Shown one piece after another: positions 7,668 through 18,299 of a DNA stretch of 64,000 nt. Within the stretch, counting starts at the first letter, position 1, and every line of letters begins with the position of its first letter. Under the pieces are notes generated by a model that worked only from the letters and a program-made list of their open reading frames with translations, was not told where the DNA came from and did not search any database. Both the position numbers and the translations under genes were made by a program. Origin of the DNA: Phenylobacterium sp. (GTDB lineage Bacteria; Pseudomonadota; Alphaproteobacteria; Caulobacterales; Caulobacteraceae); assembly GCF_019636135.1 (NCBI RefSeq), contig NZ_JAHBYD010000010.1:62001-126000 (forward strand). Direction: 5' to 3'.

Positions 7668-8858
7668 ATGCCTCTCGATTCCGGCGCGCCCCAAAAGACC
7701 TACCGTTGGGACGATCCCCTCGACCTGTCCTCGCGCCTCTCCGACGAGGAGCGGATGGTCTGGGAGACCGCGCGCCAGTACGCCCGCGACAAGCTGCTGC
7801 CGCGCGTGGTCTCGGCCTTCGCCGAGGAGCGGTTCGACCGCGAGATCATGACCGAGATGGGCGAGCTGGGCTTCCTCGGCCCAACGCTGCCCGAGGAATA
7901 CGGCTGCGCCGGCGTGAACCATGTGGCCTACGGCCTGATCGCCCGCGAGATCGAGGCGATCGACTCCGGCTACCGCTCGGCGATGAGCGTGCAGTCGTCG
8001 CTGGTGATGTACCCGATCTATGCGTTCGGCTCGGAGGAGCAGCGGCGCAGGTTCCTGCCCGGCATGGCGGCCGGCAGGATCGTCGGCTGCTTCGGCCTCA
8101 CCGAGCCCGACGGCGGCTCGGACCCCGCCTCGATGCGGACGAACGCGAAGAAGGTCGACGGCGGCTACGTGCTGAACGGCGCGAAGATGTGGATCACCAA
8201 TTCGCCGATCAGCGACGTCTGCCTCGTCTGGGCCAAGCTGGACGGCAAGATCCGGGGCTTCCTGGTCGAGCGCGGGTCGAAGGGGCTGGAGACGCCGAAG
8301 ATCGAGGGCAAGCTCAGCCTGCGCTCGTCGGTGACGGGCGAGATCTCGCTCTCGGACGTGTTCGTGCCGGACGACATGATGCTGCCGGGCGTCGAGGGGC
8401 TTCGCGGGCCGTTCTCGTGCCTGAACAAGGCGCGCTACGGGATCGCCTGGGGCGCCATGGGCGCCGCGGAGTTCTGCATGCACGCGGCGCGGGACTACAC
8501 GTCGAGCCGCACCCTCTTCGGCCGCACGCTGGCCTCGCGCCAGCTCGTGCAGAAGAAGCTGGCCGACATGTCGACGGAGATCGCGCTGGGCTTCGAGGGC
8601 GCGCTGGCCCTGGGCCGGCTGATCGACGAGGGCGCGTGGGTCCCCGAAGCCATCTCGATGCTGAAGCGCAACAACTGCGGCAAGGCGCTGGCGATCGCCC
8701 GCGAGGCCCGCGACATGCACGGCGGCAACGGCATCTCGGGCGAGTACCACGTGATGCGCCACGCCATGAACATGGAGACGGTCAACACCTACGAAGGCGC
8801 CCACGACGTCCACGCCCTGATCCTGGGCCGCGCGATCACCGGCGAGAGCGCATTCTGA
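7668..8858 (+). CDS. gcdH: glutaryl-CoA dehydrogenase
   Basis: A 396-residue FAD enzyme that oxidises and decarboxylates glutaryl-CoA to crotonyl-CoA in lysine and tryptophan degradation. The acyl-CoA dehydrogenase fold is visible ([35 protein letters not shown]). The C-terminal stretch [20 protein letters not shown] is diagnostic of the glutaryl-CoA branch, with E376 as catalytic base. An Arg in the RTNAKK segment and the length also fit. Start ATG follows GAAGGAGACC. The preceding crotonase-family gene may act on the unsaturated product. Confidence 0.93.
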   Translation: MPLDSGAPQKTYRWDDPLDLSSRLSDEERMVWETARQYARDKLLPRVVSAFAEERFDREIMTEMGELGFLGPTLPEEYGCAGVNHVAYGLIAREIEAIDSGYRSAMSVQSSLVMYPIYAFGSEEQRRRFLPGMAAGRIVGCFGLTEPDGGSDPASMRTNAKKVDGGYVLNGAKMWITNSPISDVCLVWAKLDGKIRGFLVERGSKGLETPKIEGKLSLRSSVTGEISLSDVFVPDDMMLPGVEGLRGPFSCLNKARYGIAWGAMGAAEFCMHAARDYTSSRTLFGRTLASRQLVQKKLADMSTEIALGFEGALALGRLIDEGAWVPEAISMLKRNNCGKALAIAREARDMHGGNGISGEYHVMRHAMNMETVNTYEGAHDVHALILGRAITGESAF

Positions 8859-8864
8859 GGGGAG

Positions 8865-10271
8865 TCAGTCCAGGATCTTGCCGGGATTCAGGACGCCCCT
8901 GGGATCGAGGGCGGTCTTCAGCGCCTTCATCAGGGCGATCTCGCCGTCGTTCCGCGACATCCTGAGATAGGCCTTCTTGTGCAGGCCGATGCCGTGCTCG
9001 GCGCTGACCGAACCGCCGAGGGCCGCGAGCGGGCCGTAGACGATCTCCTCCACGGCGGCCTTGTTCTCGGGTCCCTTCTCGCCGGTCCAGACCAGGACGT
9101 GCAGGTTGCCGTCGCCGAGGTGGCCGAAGACGTAGTTGTCGACACCGGGCCAGCGGGCGCGCAGCTTCCCGTCGATCTCGGCGACATAGGCCGGCATGTC
9201 GGCGATGCGCAGGCTGACGTCGAACGTCACGGCCGGGCCGTTGCGGTTCACCTGTCCCACGTCGTCGCGCAGCGCCCACATCCTGGCCCGCTCGGCCTGG
9301 CTCTTGGCGATGACGGCGTCGGCGATCAGCCCGTCCTCCAGCGCCTGGCCCAGCACGCGCTCGAACCGCTCGGCGTCGGCCGCCTCGTCGCCGCCCAGGC
9401 TCTCGACCAGCACGTAGTAGGGATAGCCGCGGGCCAGCGGCGGGGTCCCCTTGGCGGGTTCGGTGGTGACGAGGTCGTAGAAGGCCGGCCACATGACCTC
9501 GAAGGCCGACAGCCCGCCGCCCAGGCCGCTCTCCAGGGCGCGCAGCAGCCGCGGGATCGCGTCGAAGTCCTCGGTGGCGACGTAGGCGGTGTTCTGGCTG
9601 ATGGGGGCGCTGCGCAGGCGCAGGACCGCGCGGGTGACGACGCCGAGGGTGCCTTCCGAGCCGATGAAGAGCTGCTTCAGGTCGTAGCCGGTGTTGTTCT
9701 TCATCAGCCGGTTCATCGACGTGACGACCGTGCCGTCCGCCAGCACGGCTTCCAGGCCCAGCACCATGTCGCGCATCATGCCGTAGCGGACCACGCGGTT
9801 GCCGCCGGCGTTGGTGGAGATGTTGCCGCCGATGGTGGCCGAGCCGCGGGCGCCGAGGTCCAGCGGCAGCAGCAGGCCCTCGGCCTCCGCGGCCTCGCAG
9901 GCCACCTGCAGGATGACGCCGGCCTGCACGGTCATGGTGGCCGAACCTGTGTCGATCTCCTCGATGGCGTTCATCCGCTCCAGGCTGAGCGCGACGGCGC
10001 CGTCGGCGGTGGCCCCGCCCGCGAGGCCCGTCTTGCCGCCCCAGGGGACGACGGCTGCGCCCAGGCGGTGGGCGATCTTCAGGACCGCGGAGACCTCTTC
10101 GGTCGTCTTCGGGTAGACCACCGCGACGGGCGAGCCCAGGCGCATCCACGCCCCTTGCGCCCGCTCCAGCGCGGCGTCGCCGGTGAAGACGGCGTTGGGG
10201 CCGAGCGCCTTCGTCAGCGCCCCCTCAAGCGAACTTGGGGCTAGCGGTTCGCGTGCGAGGGTCTCGGACAT
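8865..10271 (-). CDS. FAD-linked oxidase, D-2-hydroxyglutarate/D-lactate dehydrogenase type
   Basis: A 468-residue member of the VAO/PCMH flavoprotein superfamily. The FAD domain (PWGGKTGLAGGA, GARGSATIGGNISTNAGG, GSEGTLGVVT) is followed by the FAD-oxidase C-terminal domain. The metal-site motif HLGDGNLH and the SAEHGIGLHKK stretch are those of D-2-hydroxyglutarate and D-lactate dehydrogenases. It lies 20 nt after the biotin carboxylase gene on the same strand and converges with gcdH, a 5-carbon-acid setting that suits D-2-hydroxyglutarate. The substrate is inferred, not proven. Confidence 0.85.
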   Translation of the reverse strand: MSETLAREPLAPSSLEGALTKALGPNAVFTGDAALERAQGAWMRLGSPVAVVYPKTTEEVSAVLKIAHRLGAAVVPWGGKTGLAGGATADGAVALSLERMNAIEEIDTGSATMTVQAGVILQVACEAAEAEGLLLPLDLGARGSATIGGNISTNAGGNRVVRYGMMRDMVLGLEAVLADGTVVTSMNRLMKNNTGYDLKQLFIGSEGTLGVVTRAVLRLRSAPISQNTAYVATEDFDAIPRLLRALESGLGGGLSAFEVMWPAFYDLVTTEPAKGTPPLARGYPYYVLVESLGGDEAADAERFERVLGQALEDGLIADAVIAKSQAERARMWALRDDVGQVNRNGPAVTFDVSLRIADMPAYVAEIDGKLRARWPGVDNYVFGHLGDGNLHVLVWTGEKGPENKAAVEEIVYGPLAALGGSVSAEHGIGLHKKAYLRMSRNDGEIALMKALKTALDPRGVLNPGKILD

Positions 10272-10291
10272 GGGGGGAGCTTACGCTCCGC

Positions 10292-12169
10292 TCAGTCGGC
10301 CGCCAATCGGGCGAGCACGGTCCCTTCGGCGACCTGGGCGCCGAGCTCGGCGGCGAGTTCCTCGACGGTCCCGTCGAAGGGGGCGGTGAGCGCGTGCTCC
10401 ATCTTCATGGCTTCGAGGACGAGCAGCGGCTGGCCCTTGGTCACCGCATCGCCGGCCTTGACCGAGAGCTGGGTGACCTTGCCGGGCATGGGCGCGCGGA
10501 TGGCGCCGTCGCCGCCGGCGGCGTCGCTGTCGGCGACCGGCGGATGGTCGCGGAAGACGAAGGCGTCGCCGCCCTCGAACACCACGACCGCCTCATCGCT
10601 CTCGACGTGGATGAAGCGCGAGGGCTCGGGCGGCATGTCGGCCTCGACGGCCCGGGCGCCGTGGAACAGCCGCGTGGTCGCGACCGGCGGGGCGTTGAGG
10701 CGGAAGCCCTTGAGGTCGACCCACGGCGTGGTCTCGCGCTCGCGGCCCTCGACGCGCTCGCGGAACGCCCAGCCGGCGGTGGCCAGGGCCTCGGCGGAGG
10801 GCTCGGCCGGGGCGGTGAGCTCTTCGAGGCCGCGGCCGATCAGGCCGGTGTCGACGGCCCCGGCGATGAAGTCCGGCGTCTCCAGGCAGCGGACGAGGAA
10901 GGCGGCGTTGGTCTTCACCGGCCAGACCTCGACGTCGGCGCAGGCCTCGGCGAGGTCGGCGATCGCCTGGTCGCGGGTCGGCGCGTGCGCGATCAGCTTG
11001 GCGATCATCGGGTCGTAGAAGGGTGTGATGGCGTCGCCCTCGTCGACGCCCGAGTCGGCGCGGACGTTGGCAGGCAGGCTGAAGCTCTCCAGCTTGCCGA
11101 TGGAGGGCAGGAAGCCGGTGGCCGGGTTCTCGGCGTAGAGGCGGGCCTCGACGGCGTGGCCGTTGAGGGTGATCTCGGATTGCCTGAGCGGCAGCGGCTC
11201 GCCCGCCGCCACGCGGAACTGCCACTCCACGAGGTCGAGGCCGGTGACCATCTCGGTGACCGGATGCTCCACCTGCAGGCGGGTGTTCATCTCCATGAAC
11301 CAGATGCGCTCACCCTTCAGGCCGGCCGACGCGTCGGCGATGAACTCGACGGTGCCGGCGCCCACGTAGCCCACGGCCCTGGCGGCCTTGACGGCGGCCT
11401 CGGTGACGGCCTTGCGGGCGGCGGCGCTCATGCCGGGGGCAGGGGCTTCCTCGATCACCTTCTGGTGGCGGCGCTGCAGCGAGCAGTCGCGCTCGTAGAG
11501 GTGGACCACGTTGCCGTGGCGGTCGCCGAACACCTGCACCTCGATGTGGCGCGGGCGGGTGACGTAGGTCTCCAGCAGCACGCGGTCGTCGCCGAAGCTG
11601 GCCTTGGCCTCGCGCTGGCAGGAGGCGAGCGCGGCGTCGAAGGCGTCGGCGCTCTCGACCAGCCGCATGCCCTTGCCGCCGCCGCCGGCCACGGCCTTGA
11701 TCAGCACCGGGAAGCCGATGGCTTCGGCCTCCGTCTTCAGCCGCGCGGCCGACTGGTCCTCGCCCAGGTAGCCGGGCGTCACCGGCACGCCGGCCTTCTG
11801 CATCAGGGCCTTGGCGGCGTCCTTCAGGCCCATGGCGCGGATGGCGCTGGGCGGCGGGCCGATCCAGATCAGGCCGGCTTTGATGACCTCCTCGGCGAAC
11901 TCGGCGTTCTCCGACAGGAAACCATAGCCCGGGTGGATCGCCTCGGCCCCGGCGGCCCTGGCGGCGGCGATGACGCGCTCGCCCACGAGGTAGCTCTCGC
12001 GCGCAGCCGCGGGCCCGATCAGCACGGCCTTGTCGGCGTCGCGCACGTGGGCGGCGTCGCGGTCGGCCTCGGAGAAGACGGCGACGGTCTCGATGCCCAG
12101 CCGCCGCGCCGTGGCGAACACCCGGCGTGCGATCTCGCCGCGATTGGCGACCAGCACCGAGCGGAACAT
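10292..12169 (-). CDS. mccA: methylcrotonyl-CoA carboxylase-type biotin carboxylase subunit
   Basis: A 625-residue alpha subunit carrying biotin carboxylase and biotin carboxyl carrier domains. The N-terminal domain starts MFRSVLVANRGEIA. It has the ATP-grasp glycine loop (AVAGGGGKGM), the ERDCSLQRRHQK motif and the catalytic EMNTRLQVEHPVTE. The BCCP domain at the end has the biotin site EAMKMEH. Its partner beta subunit is the next gene upstream, so the pair carboxylates 3-methylcrotonyl-CoA or a close branched acyl-CoA (geranyl-CoA is an alternative). A palindromic element occupies most of the 178 nt between the two genes. No HMG-CoA lyase gene is visible. Confidence 0.9.
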   Translation of the reverse strand: MFRSVLVANRGEIARRVFATARRLGIETVAVFSEADRDAAHVRDADKAVLIGPAAARESYLVGERVIAAARAAGAEAIHPGYGFLSENAEFAEEVIKAGLIWIGPPPSAIRAMGLKDAAKALMQKAGVPVTPGYLGEDQSAARLKTEAEAIGFPVLIKAVAGGGGKGMRLVESADAFDAALASCQREAKASFGDDRVLLETYVTRPRHIEVQVFGDRHGNVVHLYERDCSLQRRHQKVIEEAPAPGMSAAARKAVTEAAVKAARAVGYVGAGTVEFIADASAGLKGERIWFMEMNTRLQVEHPVTEMVTGLDLVEWQFRVAAGEPLPLRQSEITLNGHAVEARLYAENPATGFLPSIGKLESFSLPANVRADSGVDEGDAITPFYDPMIAKLIAHAPTRDQAIADLAEACADVEVWPVKTNAAFLVRCLETPDFIAGAVDTGLIGRGLEELTAPAEPSAEALATAGWAFRERVEGRERETTPWVDLKGFRLNAPPVATTRLFHGARAVEADMPPEPSRFIHVESDEAVVVFEGGDAFVFRDHPPVADSDAAGGDGAIRAPMPGKVTQLSVKAGDAVTKGQPLLVLEAMKMEHALTAPFDGTVEELAAELGAQVAEGTVLARLAAD

Positions 12170-12182
12170 CAGGCGACTCCGC

Positions 12183-12327
12183 GGCGCGTCAGCGCCGCAT
12201 TGAATGAACCACGAACCACACGAACCACACGAACATGAGATCCCTGGCGTGGCCGTTCCGCTGGCAGGCTTCGTCCGTGTGGTTCGTATGGTTCGTGGTT
12301 GAATCGAATGGCGCCTGCGGCGCGCAG
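12183..12327. repeat. gene-less long-hairpin element of the GxxExxY repeat family
   Basis: Two 28-nt arms (12207-12234 and 12273-12300) are inverted copies with two mismatches, separated by 38 nt. Each arm is built of 9-nt units (CGAACCACA). Outside the arms lie GC-rich ends, GGCGCGTCAGCGCC on the left and GGCGCCTGCGGCGCGCAG on the right. The same ends flank the element at 17.4 kb. The arm sequence matches the perfect inverted repeats that enclose the GxxExxY gene at 15.7-16.1 kb. It sits inside the mccB-mccA operon and would form a long hairpin in the mRNA. Confidence 0.85.
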
Positions 12328-12347
12328 TGAGCTGGCCATGTCGCGCC

Positions 12348-13940
12348 TCACATCCGGAACACGCCGAAGCGCGTCTCGGGGATGGGGGCGTTCAGCGAAG
12401 CGGAGATGGAGAGGCCCAGCACGTCGCGGGTCTGGGCGGGGTCGATGACGCCGTCGTCCCACAGCCGCGCGGTGGCGAAGTAGGGGTTGCCCTCGTCCTC
12501 GTAGCGCTGGCGGACCGGCGCCTTGAAGGCCTCCTCCTCGTCCTTGCTCCACTTGTCGGCGTCGCGGTGGACGGTGGCGAGCACCGAGGCGGCCTGCTCG
12601 CCGCCCATCACGCTGATGCGGCTGTTGGGCCAGGTCCAGAGGAAGCGCGGGGAATAGGCGCGGCCGCACATGCCGTAGTTGCCGGCCCCGAACGAGCCGC
12701 CGATCAGGACGGTGAACTTCGGCACCTCGGCGCTGGCGACGGCGGTGACCAGCTTGGCGCCGTCCTTGGCGATGCCGCCGGCCTCGTACTTCCCGCCGAC
12801 CATGAAGCCCGAGATGTTCTGCAGGAAGACGAGCGGGATCTTCCGCTTGGCTGCCAGTTCGATGAAGTGGGCGCCCTTCAGCGCGCTCTCCGAGAACAGC
12901 ACCCCGTTGTTGGCCAGGATCGCGACCGGATAGCCCCAGATGCGGGCGAAGCCGCAGACCAGCGTCGTGCCGTAGAGCGCCTTGAACTCGTCGAAGCGGC
13001 TGCCGTCGACGACGCGGGCGATCACCTCGCGCACGTCGTAGGGGGCGCGCACGTCCTGGGGGACCACGCCGTAGAGCTCGGCGGGGTCGTAGGCCGGCGG
13101 CTCGGGTTCCTCGAGCGACAGTTCGTGGGCCTTGGTGGTGTTCAGGTTGGCGACGATGCGGCGCACGATGGCGAGCGCGTGCTCGTCGTTCTCGGCCACG
13201 TGGTCGACCACGCCCGAGCGGCGCCCGTGCGTCTCGGCGCCGCCCAGCTCCTCGGCGCTGATGATCTCGCCGGTGGCGGCCTTCACCAGCGGCGGGCCCC
13301 CTAAGAAGATCGTGCCCTGGTTCCGCACGATCACCGTCTCGTCGCTCATCGCCGGGACGTAGGCGCCGCCGGCCGTACACGAGCCCATGACGCAGGCGAC
13401 CTGGGCGATGCCCTCGCCGCTCATCCGCGCCTGGTTGAAGAAGATGCGGCCGAAGTGCTCGCGGTCGGGGAAGACCTCGGCCTGGTGCGGCAGGTTCGCG
13501 CCGCCACTGTCCACCAGGTAGACGCAGGGCAGGCGGTTCTGGAGCGCGATCTCCTGGGCCCGCAGGTGCTTCTTCACGGTGATCGGGAAGTAGGCCCCGC
13601 CCTTCACCGTGGCGTCGTTGGCCACGATCATCACCTCGCGGCCCGACACCCGGCCGATGCCGGTGATCACGCCCGCGCCGGGCGCCTCGTCGCCGTACAT
13701 GCCGTTGGCCGCCAGGGCGCCGACCTCCAGGAACGGCGCGCCGGGATCGAGCAGGCGCATCACCCGGTCGCGGGGCAGCAGCTTGCCGCGGCTGACGTGC
13801 CGCTCGCGGCCCTGCGCCGAGCCGCCGAGCGCCGCGGTCGCCGAACGGTCCCGCAGTTCGTCGGCCAGCGCCCGGTTCACCACGGCATTCGCTGCGAAGG
13901 CCGCCGATGCCGGATCGACCGCCGAAGCCAGTTTCCTCAT
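12348..13940 (-). CDS. mccB: methylcrotonyl-CoA carboxylase-type carboxyltransferase beta subunit
   Basis: A 530-residue carboxyltransferase. It shows the crotonase-like acyl-CoA and carboxybiotin halves: [57 protein letters not shown] and the C-terminal [21 protein letters not shown] plus [11 protein letters not shown]. These match MccB/LiuB closely, and the length fits (about 535). It lies 9 nt after the CoA ligase gene on the same strand, and the alpha subunit follows beyond a palindromic repeat. The geranyl-CoA carboxylase relative cannot be excluded by eye. Confidence 0.92.
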   Translation of the reverse strand: MRKLASAVDPASAAFAANAVVNRALADELRDRSATAALGGSAQGRERHVSRGKLLPRDRVMRLLDPGAPFLEVGALAANGMYGDEAPGAGVITGIGRVSGREVMIVANDATVKGGAYFPITVKKHLRAQEIALQNRLPCVYLVDSGGANLPHQAEVFPDREHFGRIFFNQARMSGEGIAQVACVMGSCTAGGAYVPAMSDETVIVRNQGTIFLGGPPLVKAATGEIISAEELGGAETHGRRSGVVDHVAENDEHALAIVRRIVANLNTTKAHELSLEEPEPPAYDPAELYGVVPQDVRAPYDVREVIARVVDGSRFDEFKALYGTTLVCGFARIWGYPVAILANNGVLFSESALKGAHFIELAAKRKIPLVFLQNISGFMVGGKYEAGGIAKDGAKLVTAVASAEVPKFTVLIGGSFGAGNYGMCGRAYSPRFLWTWPNSRISVMGGEQAASVLATVHRDADKWSKDEEEAFKAPVRQRYEDEGNPYFATARLWDDGVIDPAQTRDVLGLSISASLNAPIPETRFGVFRM

Positions 13941-13949
13941 GCGCTGAGG

Positions 13950-15605
<1,656 letters not shown>

Positions 15606-15699
15606 CGCCCGCCTCCCTCGTGTTTTTCTTATCGTTGCGCGACCACCACCGCGTGTCACGAGGTTAGGGCTGTGCGAACTGCCGGAGCCGTTTGATTCA

Positions 15700-16125
15700 A
15701 CCACGAACCACACGAACCACACGAACGTCAGCGCACAAGGCGCTCGATCTGCGCTTTGTATGAACCACCGAAGTTCACGAGCAGACCGACCCGGAGATCG
15801 GCAGCTTTCAAGTAGTTGATCACCTGCGCGCGATGCTCGGGCGCGATCGCACTTGCCGCCTTCAGTTCAACGAGCACGCAGCCGAAGCAAATGAAGTCAG
15901 GAATGTAGACGGCGCGCAGCGCCGTCCCTTTGTAGCTAAGTCCCAGCTTAGGCTGAGCGACGAACGGGATTTCACGCCTGCCGAACTCGATGCCCAGGCT
16001 CTCTTGATACGCGGCCTCGAGAAAGCCGACGCCGAGCACGCGGTTCACCTCAAAGATCGCACCCTGCACGGCGAAGACCTCCTCGCGGTGCAGCAATCGT
16101 TCGTGTGGTTCGTGTGGTTCGTGGT
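15700..16125. repeat. inverted-repeat cassette enclosing the GxxExxY gene
   Basis: Perfect 28-nt inverted repeats (15700-15727 and 16098-16125) bracket one gene. The left repeat ends on the base before the gene's stop codon. The right repeat lies within the first codons of the gene, where its 9-nt units encode the repeated tripeptide H-E-P. The cassette occupies the space between a CoA ligase gene and a divergent acyl-CoA dehydrogenase gene. The left repeat is preceded by TTTGATTCA, also seen beside copies elsewhere in the window. Confidence 0.9.
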
Positions 16126-16129
16126 CCAT
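15728..16129 (-). CDS. GxxExxY family protein (PD-(D/E)XK nuclease-like)
   Basis: A 133-residue protein with the family motif G-F-L-E-A-A-Y near residue 40 ([13 protein letters not shown]). The later pattern is VYIPDF...VLVELKA, the PD...ExK arrangement of PD-(D/E)XK nucleases. Cellular function is not established. The chosen ATG starts [12 protein letters not shown], in which the HEP units are translated from the right-hand inverted repeat; an in-frame ATG 12 codons upstream lies outside the repeat. The stop codon touches the left repeat. It is probably a repeat-borne, possibly mobile, single-gene cassette. Confidence 0.85.
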   Translation of the reverse strand: MDHEPHEPHERLLHREEVFAVQGAIFEVNRVLGVGFLEAAYQESLGIEFGRREIPFVAQPKLGLSYKGTALRAVYIPDFICFGCVLVELKAASAIAPEHRAQVINYLKAADLRVGLLVNFGGSYKAQIERLVR

Positions 16130-16226
16130 TTCAGCGAGCTTTCCGAGTTCTCGGCGCGGGAACAATGTATGAACATGTGGACTGGTCTAGGCTCACGCAG
16201 GGTCGGCGTGGCAGAGAGGCGTCGTG

Positions 16227-17375
16227 ATGAGCGAGACGTTTCCTGAGATCCGTGAGGCGGTGCGCAGGCTGTGCGCGCGCTTTCCTGGCAGCTATTGGCG
16301 CGAGCTGGATCGTGAGCGGGCCTATCCGACCGCGTTCGTGGCTGCGCTGACCGAGGCCGGGTTCCTGTCGGTGCTGATCCCGGAGGAATACGGCGGCTCG
16401 GGCCTGGGGCTGGCGGCGGCGACCGCGGTGCTGGAGGAGATCCACCGGTCGGGGTGCAACGGCGGCGCCTGCCATGCCCAGATGTACACCATGGGCACCG
16501 TGCTGCGGCACGGGACGCCGGCGCAGAAGGCGGCCTACCTCCCGAAGATCGCCACCGGCGAACTGCGCCTGCAGGCCTTCGGCGTGACCGAGCCGGACGC
16601 CGGCACCGATACCACCCGCATCACGACATTCGCGAAGAAGGTGGGCGACAAGTACGTCGTGAATGGCCGGAAGCTGTGGATCAGCCGGGCCGAGCACTCC
16701 GACCTGATGGTGCTGCTCTGCCGCACCTCGCCGCGCGACGAGGCCAGGACGTCGGCCGGCATGAGCGTGCTGCTGGTCGACATGCGGGCGGCGCGGGGGA
16801 ACGGCCTGACCATCACGCCGGTCCGCACCATGCTGAACCACGCCACGACCGAGCTCCTGTTCGAGGACCTGGAGGTCCCGGCCGAAAACCTGGTCGGCGA
16901 GGAGGGCAAGGGCTTCAGGTACATCCTGGACGGCATGAACGCCGAGCGGATTCTGATTGCGTCCGAGTGCATCGGCGACGCGAAGTTCTTCATCGACCGG
17001 GCCAGCCGGTACGCCAGGGACCGCGTCGTGTTCGGCCGTCCGATCGGCGAGAACCAGGGCGTGCAGTTCCCGATCGCCCGCGCCTATGTGCAGATGACCA
17101 GCGCCAGCCTGATGGTCGACCGGGCCGCCGAGCTCTTCGAGGCCGGCCAGCCCTGCGGGACCGAGGCCAACATGGCCAAGCTCACCGCCTCCGAGGCGAG
17201 CTGGTACGCGGCCGACATGTGCCTGCAGACGCACGGCGGCTTCGGCTTCGCCGAGGAGTACGACATCGAGCGCAAGTTCCGCGAGACGCGGCTCTACCAG
17301 GTGGCGCCCATCTCCACGAACCTGATCCTCAGCCACGTGGCCACCCACGTGCTGGGCCAACCCAAGAGCTTCTGA
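16227..17375 (+). CDS. acyl-CoA dehydrogenase with displaced catalytic glutamate
   Basis: A 382-residue FAD acyl-CoA dehydrogenase (FGVTEPDAGTDTTRI, KLWISRAEHSDLM, QTHGGFGFAEEYDIERKFRE). At the usual catalytic position near the C-terminus it reads LYQVAPIS, with Q358 in place of Glu. A Glu is present at E240 (GMNAERIL), the position used as base by isovaleryl-CoA dehydrogenase. That makes a branched-chain substrate plausible, which agrees with the nearby carboxylase pair. A GTG directly before the ATG could also serve as start; ATG is used. The GxxExxY cassette lies just upstream. Confidence 0.87.
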   Translation: MSETFPEIREAVRRLCARFPGSYWRELDRERAYPTAFVAALTEAGFLSVLIPEEYGGSGLGLAAATAVLEEIHRSGCNGGACHAQMYTMGTVLRHGTPAQKAAYLPKIATGELRLQAFGVTEPDAGTDTTRITTFAKKVGDKYVVNGRKLWISRAEHSDLMVLLCRTSPRDEARTSAGMSVLLVDMRAARGNGLTITPVRTMLNHATTELLFEDLEVPAENLVGEEGKGFRYILDGMNAERILIASECIGDAKFFIDRASRYARDRVVFGRPIGENQGVQFPIARAYVQMTSASLMVDRAAELFEAGQPCGTEANMAKLTASEASWYAADMCLQTHGGFGFAEEYDIERKFRETRLYQVAPISTNLILSHVATHVLGQPKSF

Positions 17376-17378
17376 GCT

Positions 17379-17501
17379 GGCGCGTCAGCGCCTTTTCGAT
17401 TTCACCACCAAGGACACCAAGATCACGAAGAGCAGCGGCGCCTAGCCTTGGTGTCCTTGGTGATCTTCGTGGTTCAAAATGACGGCGCCTGCGGCGCGCA
17501 G
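17379..17501. repeat. second gene-less palindromic element with shared GC-rich ends
   Basis: The ends GGCGCGTCAGCGCC (17379-17392) and GGCGCCTGCGGCGCGCAG (17484-17501) are identical to those of the element at 12.2 kb. The inner arms differ: a perfect 16-bp inverted repeat of CACCAAGGACACCAAG (17406-17421 with 17447-17462), again with 9-nt periodicity. The minus strand reads L-R-A-A-G-A then N-H-E-D-H-Q-G-H-Q, parallel to the H-E-P repeats of the GxxExxY cassette. It fills the gap between the dehydrogenase and hydratase genes. Confidence 0.8.
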
Positions 17502-17513
17502 GGAGTGAAGGCG

Positions 17514-18296
17514 ATGGCCTACGAGACGATCAAGGTGACGGAAGCTCAGGCCGGGATCACCGTCATCACCTTCGCGCGGCCCGAGGTGGCCAATGCGCTC
17601 TCGACGGCGATGGGGCGCGAGTTGCTGGACGTCTGGAGCAGGCTGCGCAGCGACGCCGACCTGCGGGTCGTGATCCTGGCGGGCGAGGGCAGGCACTTCC
17701 AGGCCGGCGCCGACCTCAAGGAACGCAACGGCATGACCGACGAGGCCTGGGCCGAGCAGCACCGGCTGTTCGAGGCCATGATCCGCGCCCAGCTCGCCTG
17801 CCCGGTCCCGATCATCGCCGCCGTGCAGGGCGCGGCCATGGGCGGCGGGTGCGAGATGAGCCTCGCCTGCGACTTCACCTACGCCGCCGAGGGGGCGCGG
17901 TTCGGCCTGCCGGAAGCGGGCCTGGGCATCATGCCGGGCCTGGGCGGCACGCAGCTCCTGACCCGGGCGGTGGGTGCGCGGCGGGCGCTGGAGATCATGA
18001 CGACGGCCGCGCCGTTCCCGGCCGAGAAGGCGCTGGAATGGGGCCTGGTCAGCGCGGTGGTTCCGGCCGACGCCCTGACGGAGACCGTGCTCGCGGTCGC
18101 GCGCCAGATCGCCAGCCGGGCGCCGCTGTCGGTGCGGGGCCTGAAGCGCGTGGTGCATGGCGGCCAGGACCTGGACCTGAAGCGCGCCATGGACCTGGAG
18201 CTGACCGTCTACAACAACCTGTTCACCACCGAGGACCGCCGCGAAGGCGTCGCCAGCTTCAACGAGAAGCGGACGCCCGCCTTCGCAGGGCGCTGA
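17514..18296 (+). CDS. enoyl-CoA hydratase
   Basis: A 260-residue crotonase with both catalytic glutamates, E114 in AMGGGCEMSLACD and E134 in FGLPEAGLGIMPGLGGTQ, so true hydratase chemistry is expected. Start ATG (MAYETIKV) is preceded by GGGAGTGAAGG, which lies at the edge of the palindromic element, so the repeat end may have supplied part of the ribosome binding site. It follows the acyl-CoA dehydrogenase on the same strand. With the carboxylase pair it could hydrate a branched product such as methylglutaconyl-CoA; this is inference. The stop lies 3 nt from the convergent PEP-CTERM gene. Confidence 0.9.
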   Translation: MAYETIKVTEAQAGITVITFARPEVANALSTAMGRELLDVWSRLRSDADLRVVILAGEGRHFQAGADLKERNGMTDEAWAEQHRLFEAMIRAQLACPVPIIAAVQGAAMGGGCEMSLACDFTYAAEGARFGLPEAGLGIMPGLGGTQLLTRAVGARRALEIMTTAAPFPAEKALEWGLVSAVVPADALTETVLAVARQIASRAPLSVRGLKRVVHGGQDLDLKRAMDLELTVYNNLFTTEDRREGVASFNEKRTPAFAGR

Positions 18297-18299
18297 GGG

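Noticed and set aside
12207..12300. Short regular repeats that might suggest a CRISPR array
   Set aside because: Units are 9 nt, contiguous and arranged as inverted arms, with no spacers and no cas genes.
12348..13940. Geranyl-CoA carboxylase (Atu type) as identity of the carboxylase pair
   Set aside because: The separating residues cannot be judged reliably by eye and other atu genes are missing; the methylcrotonyl-CoA type is kept as the simpler call.
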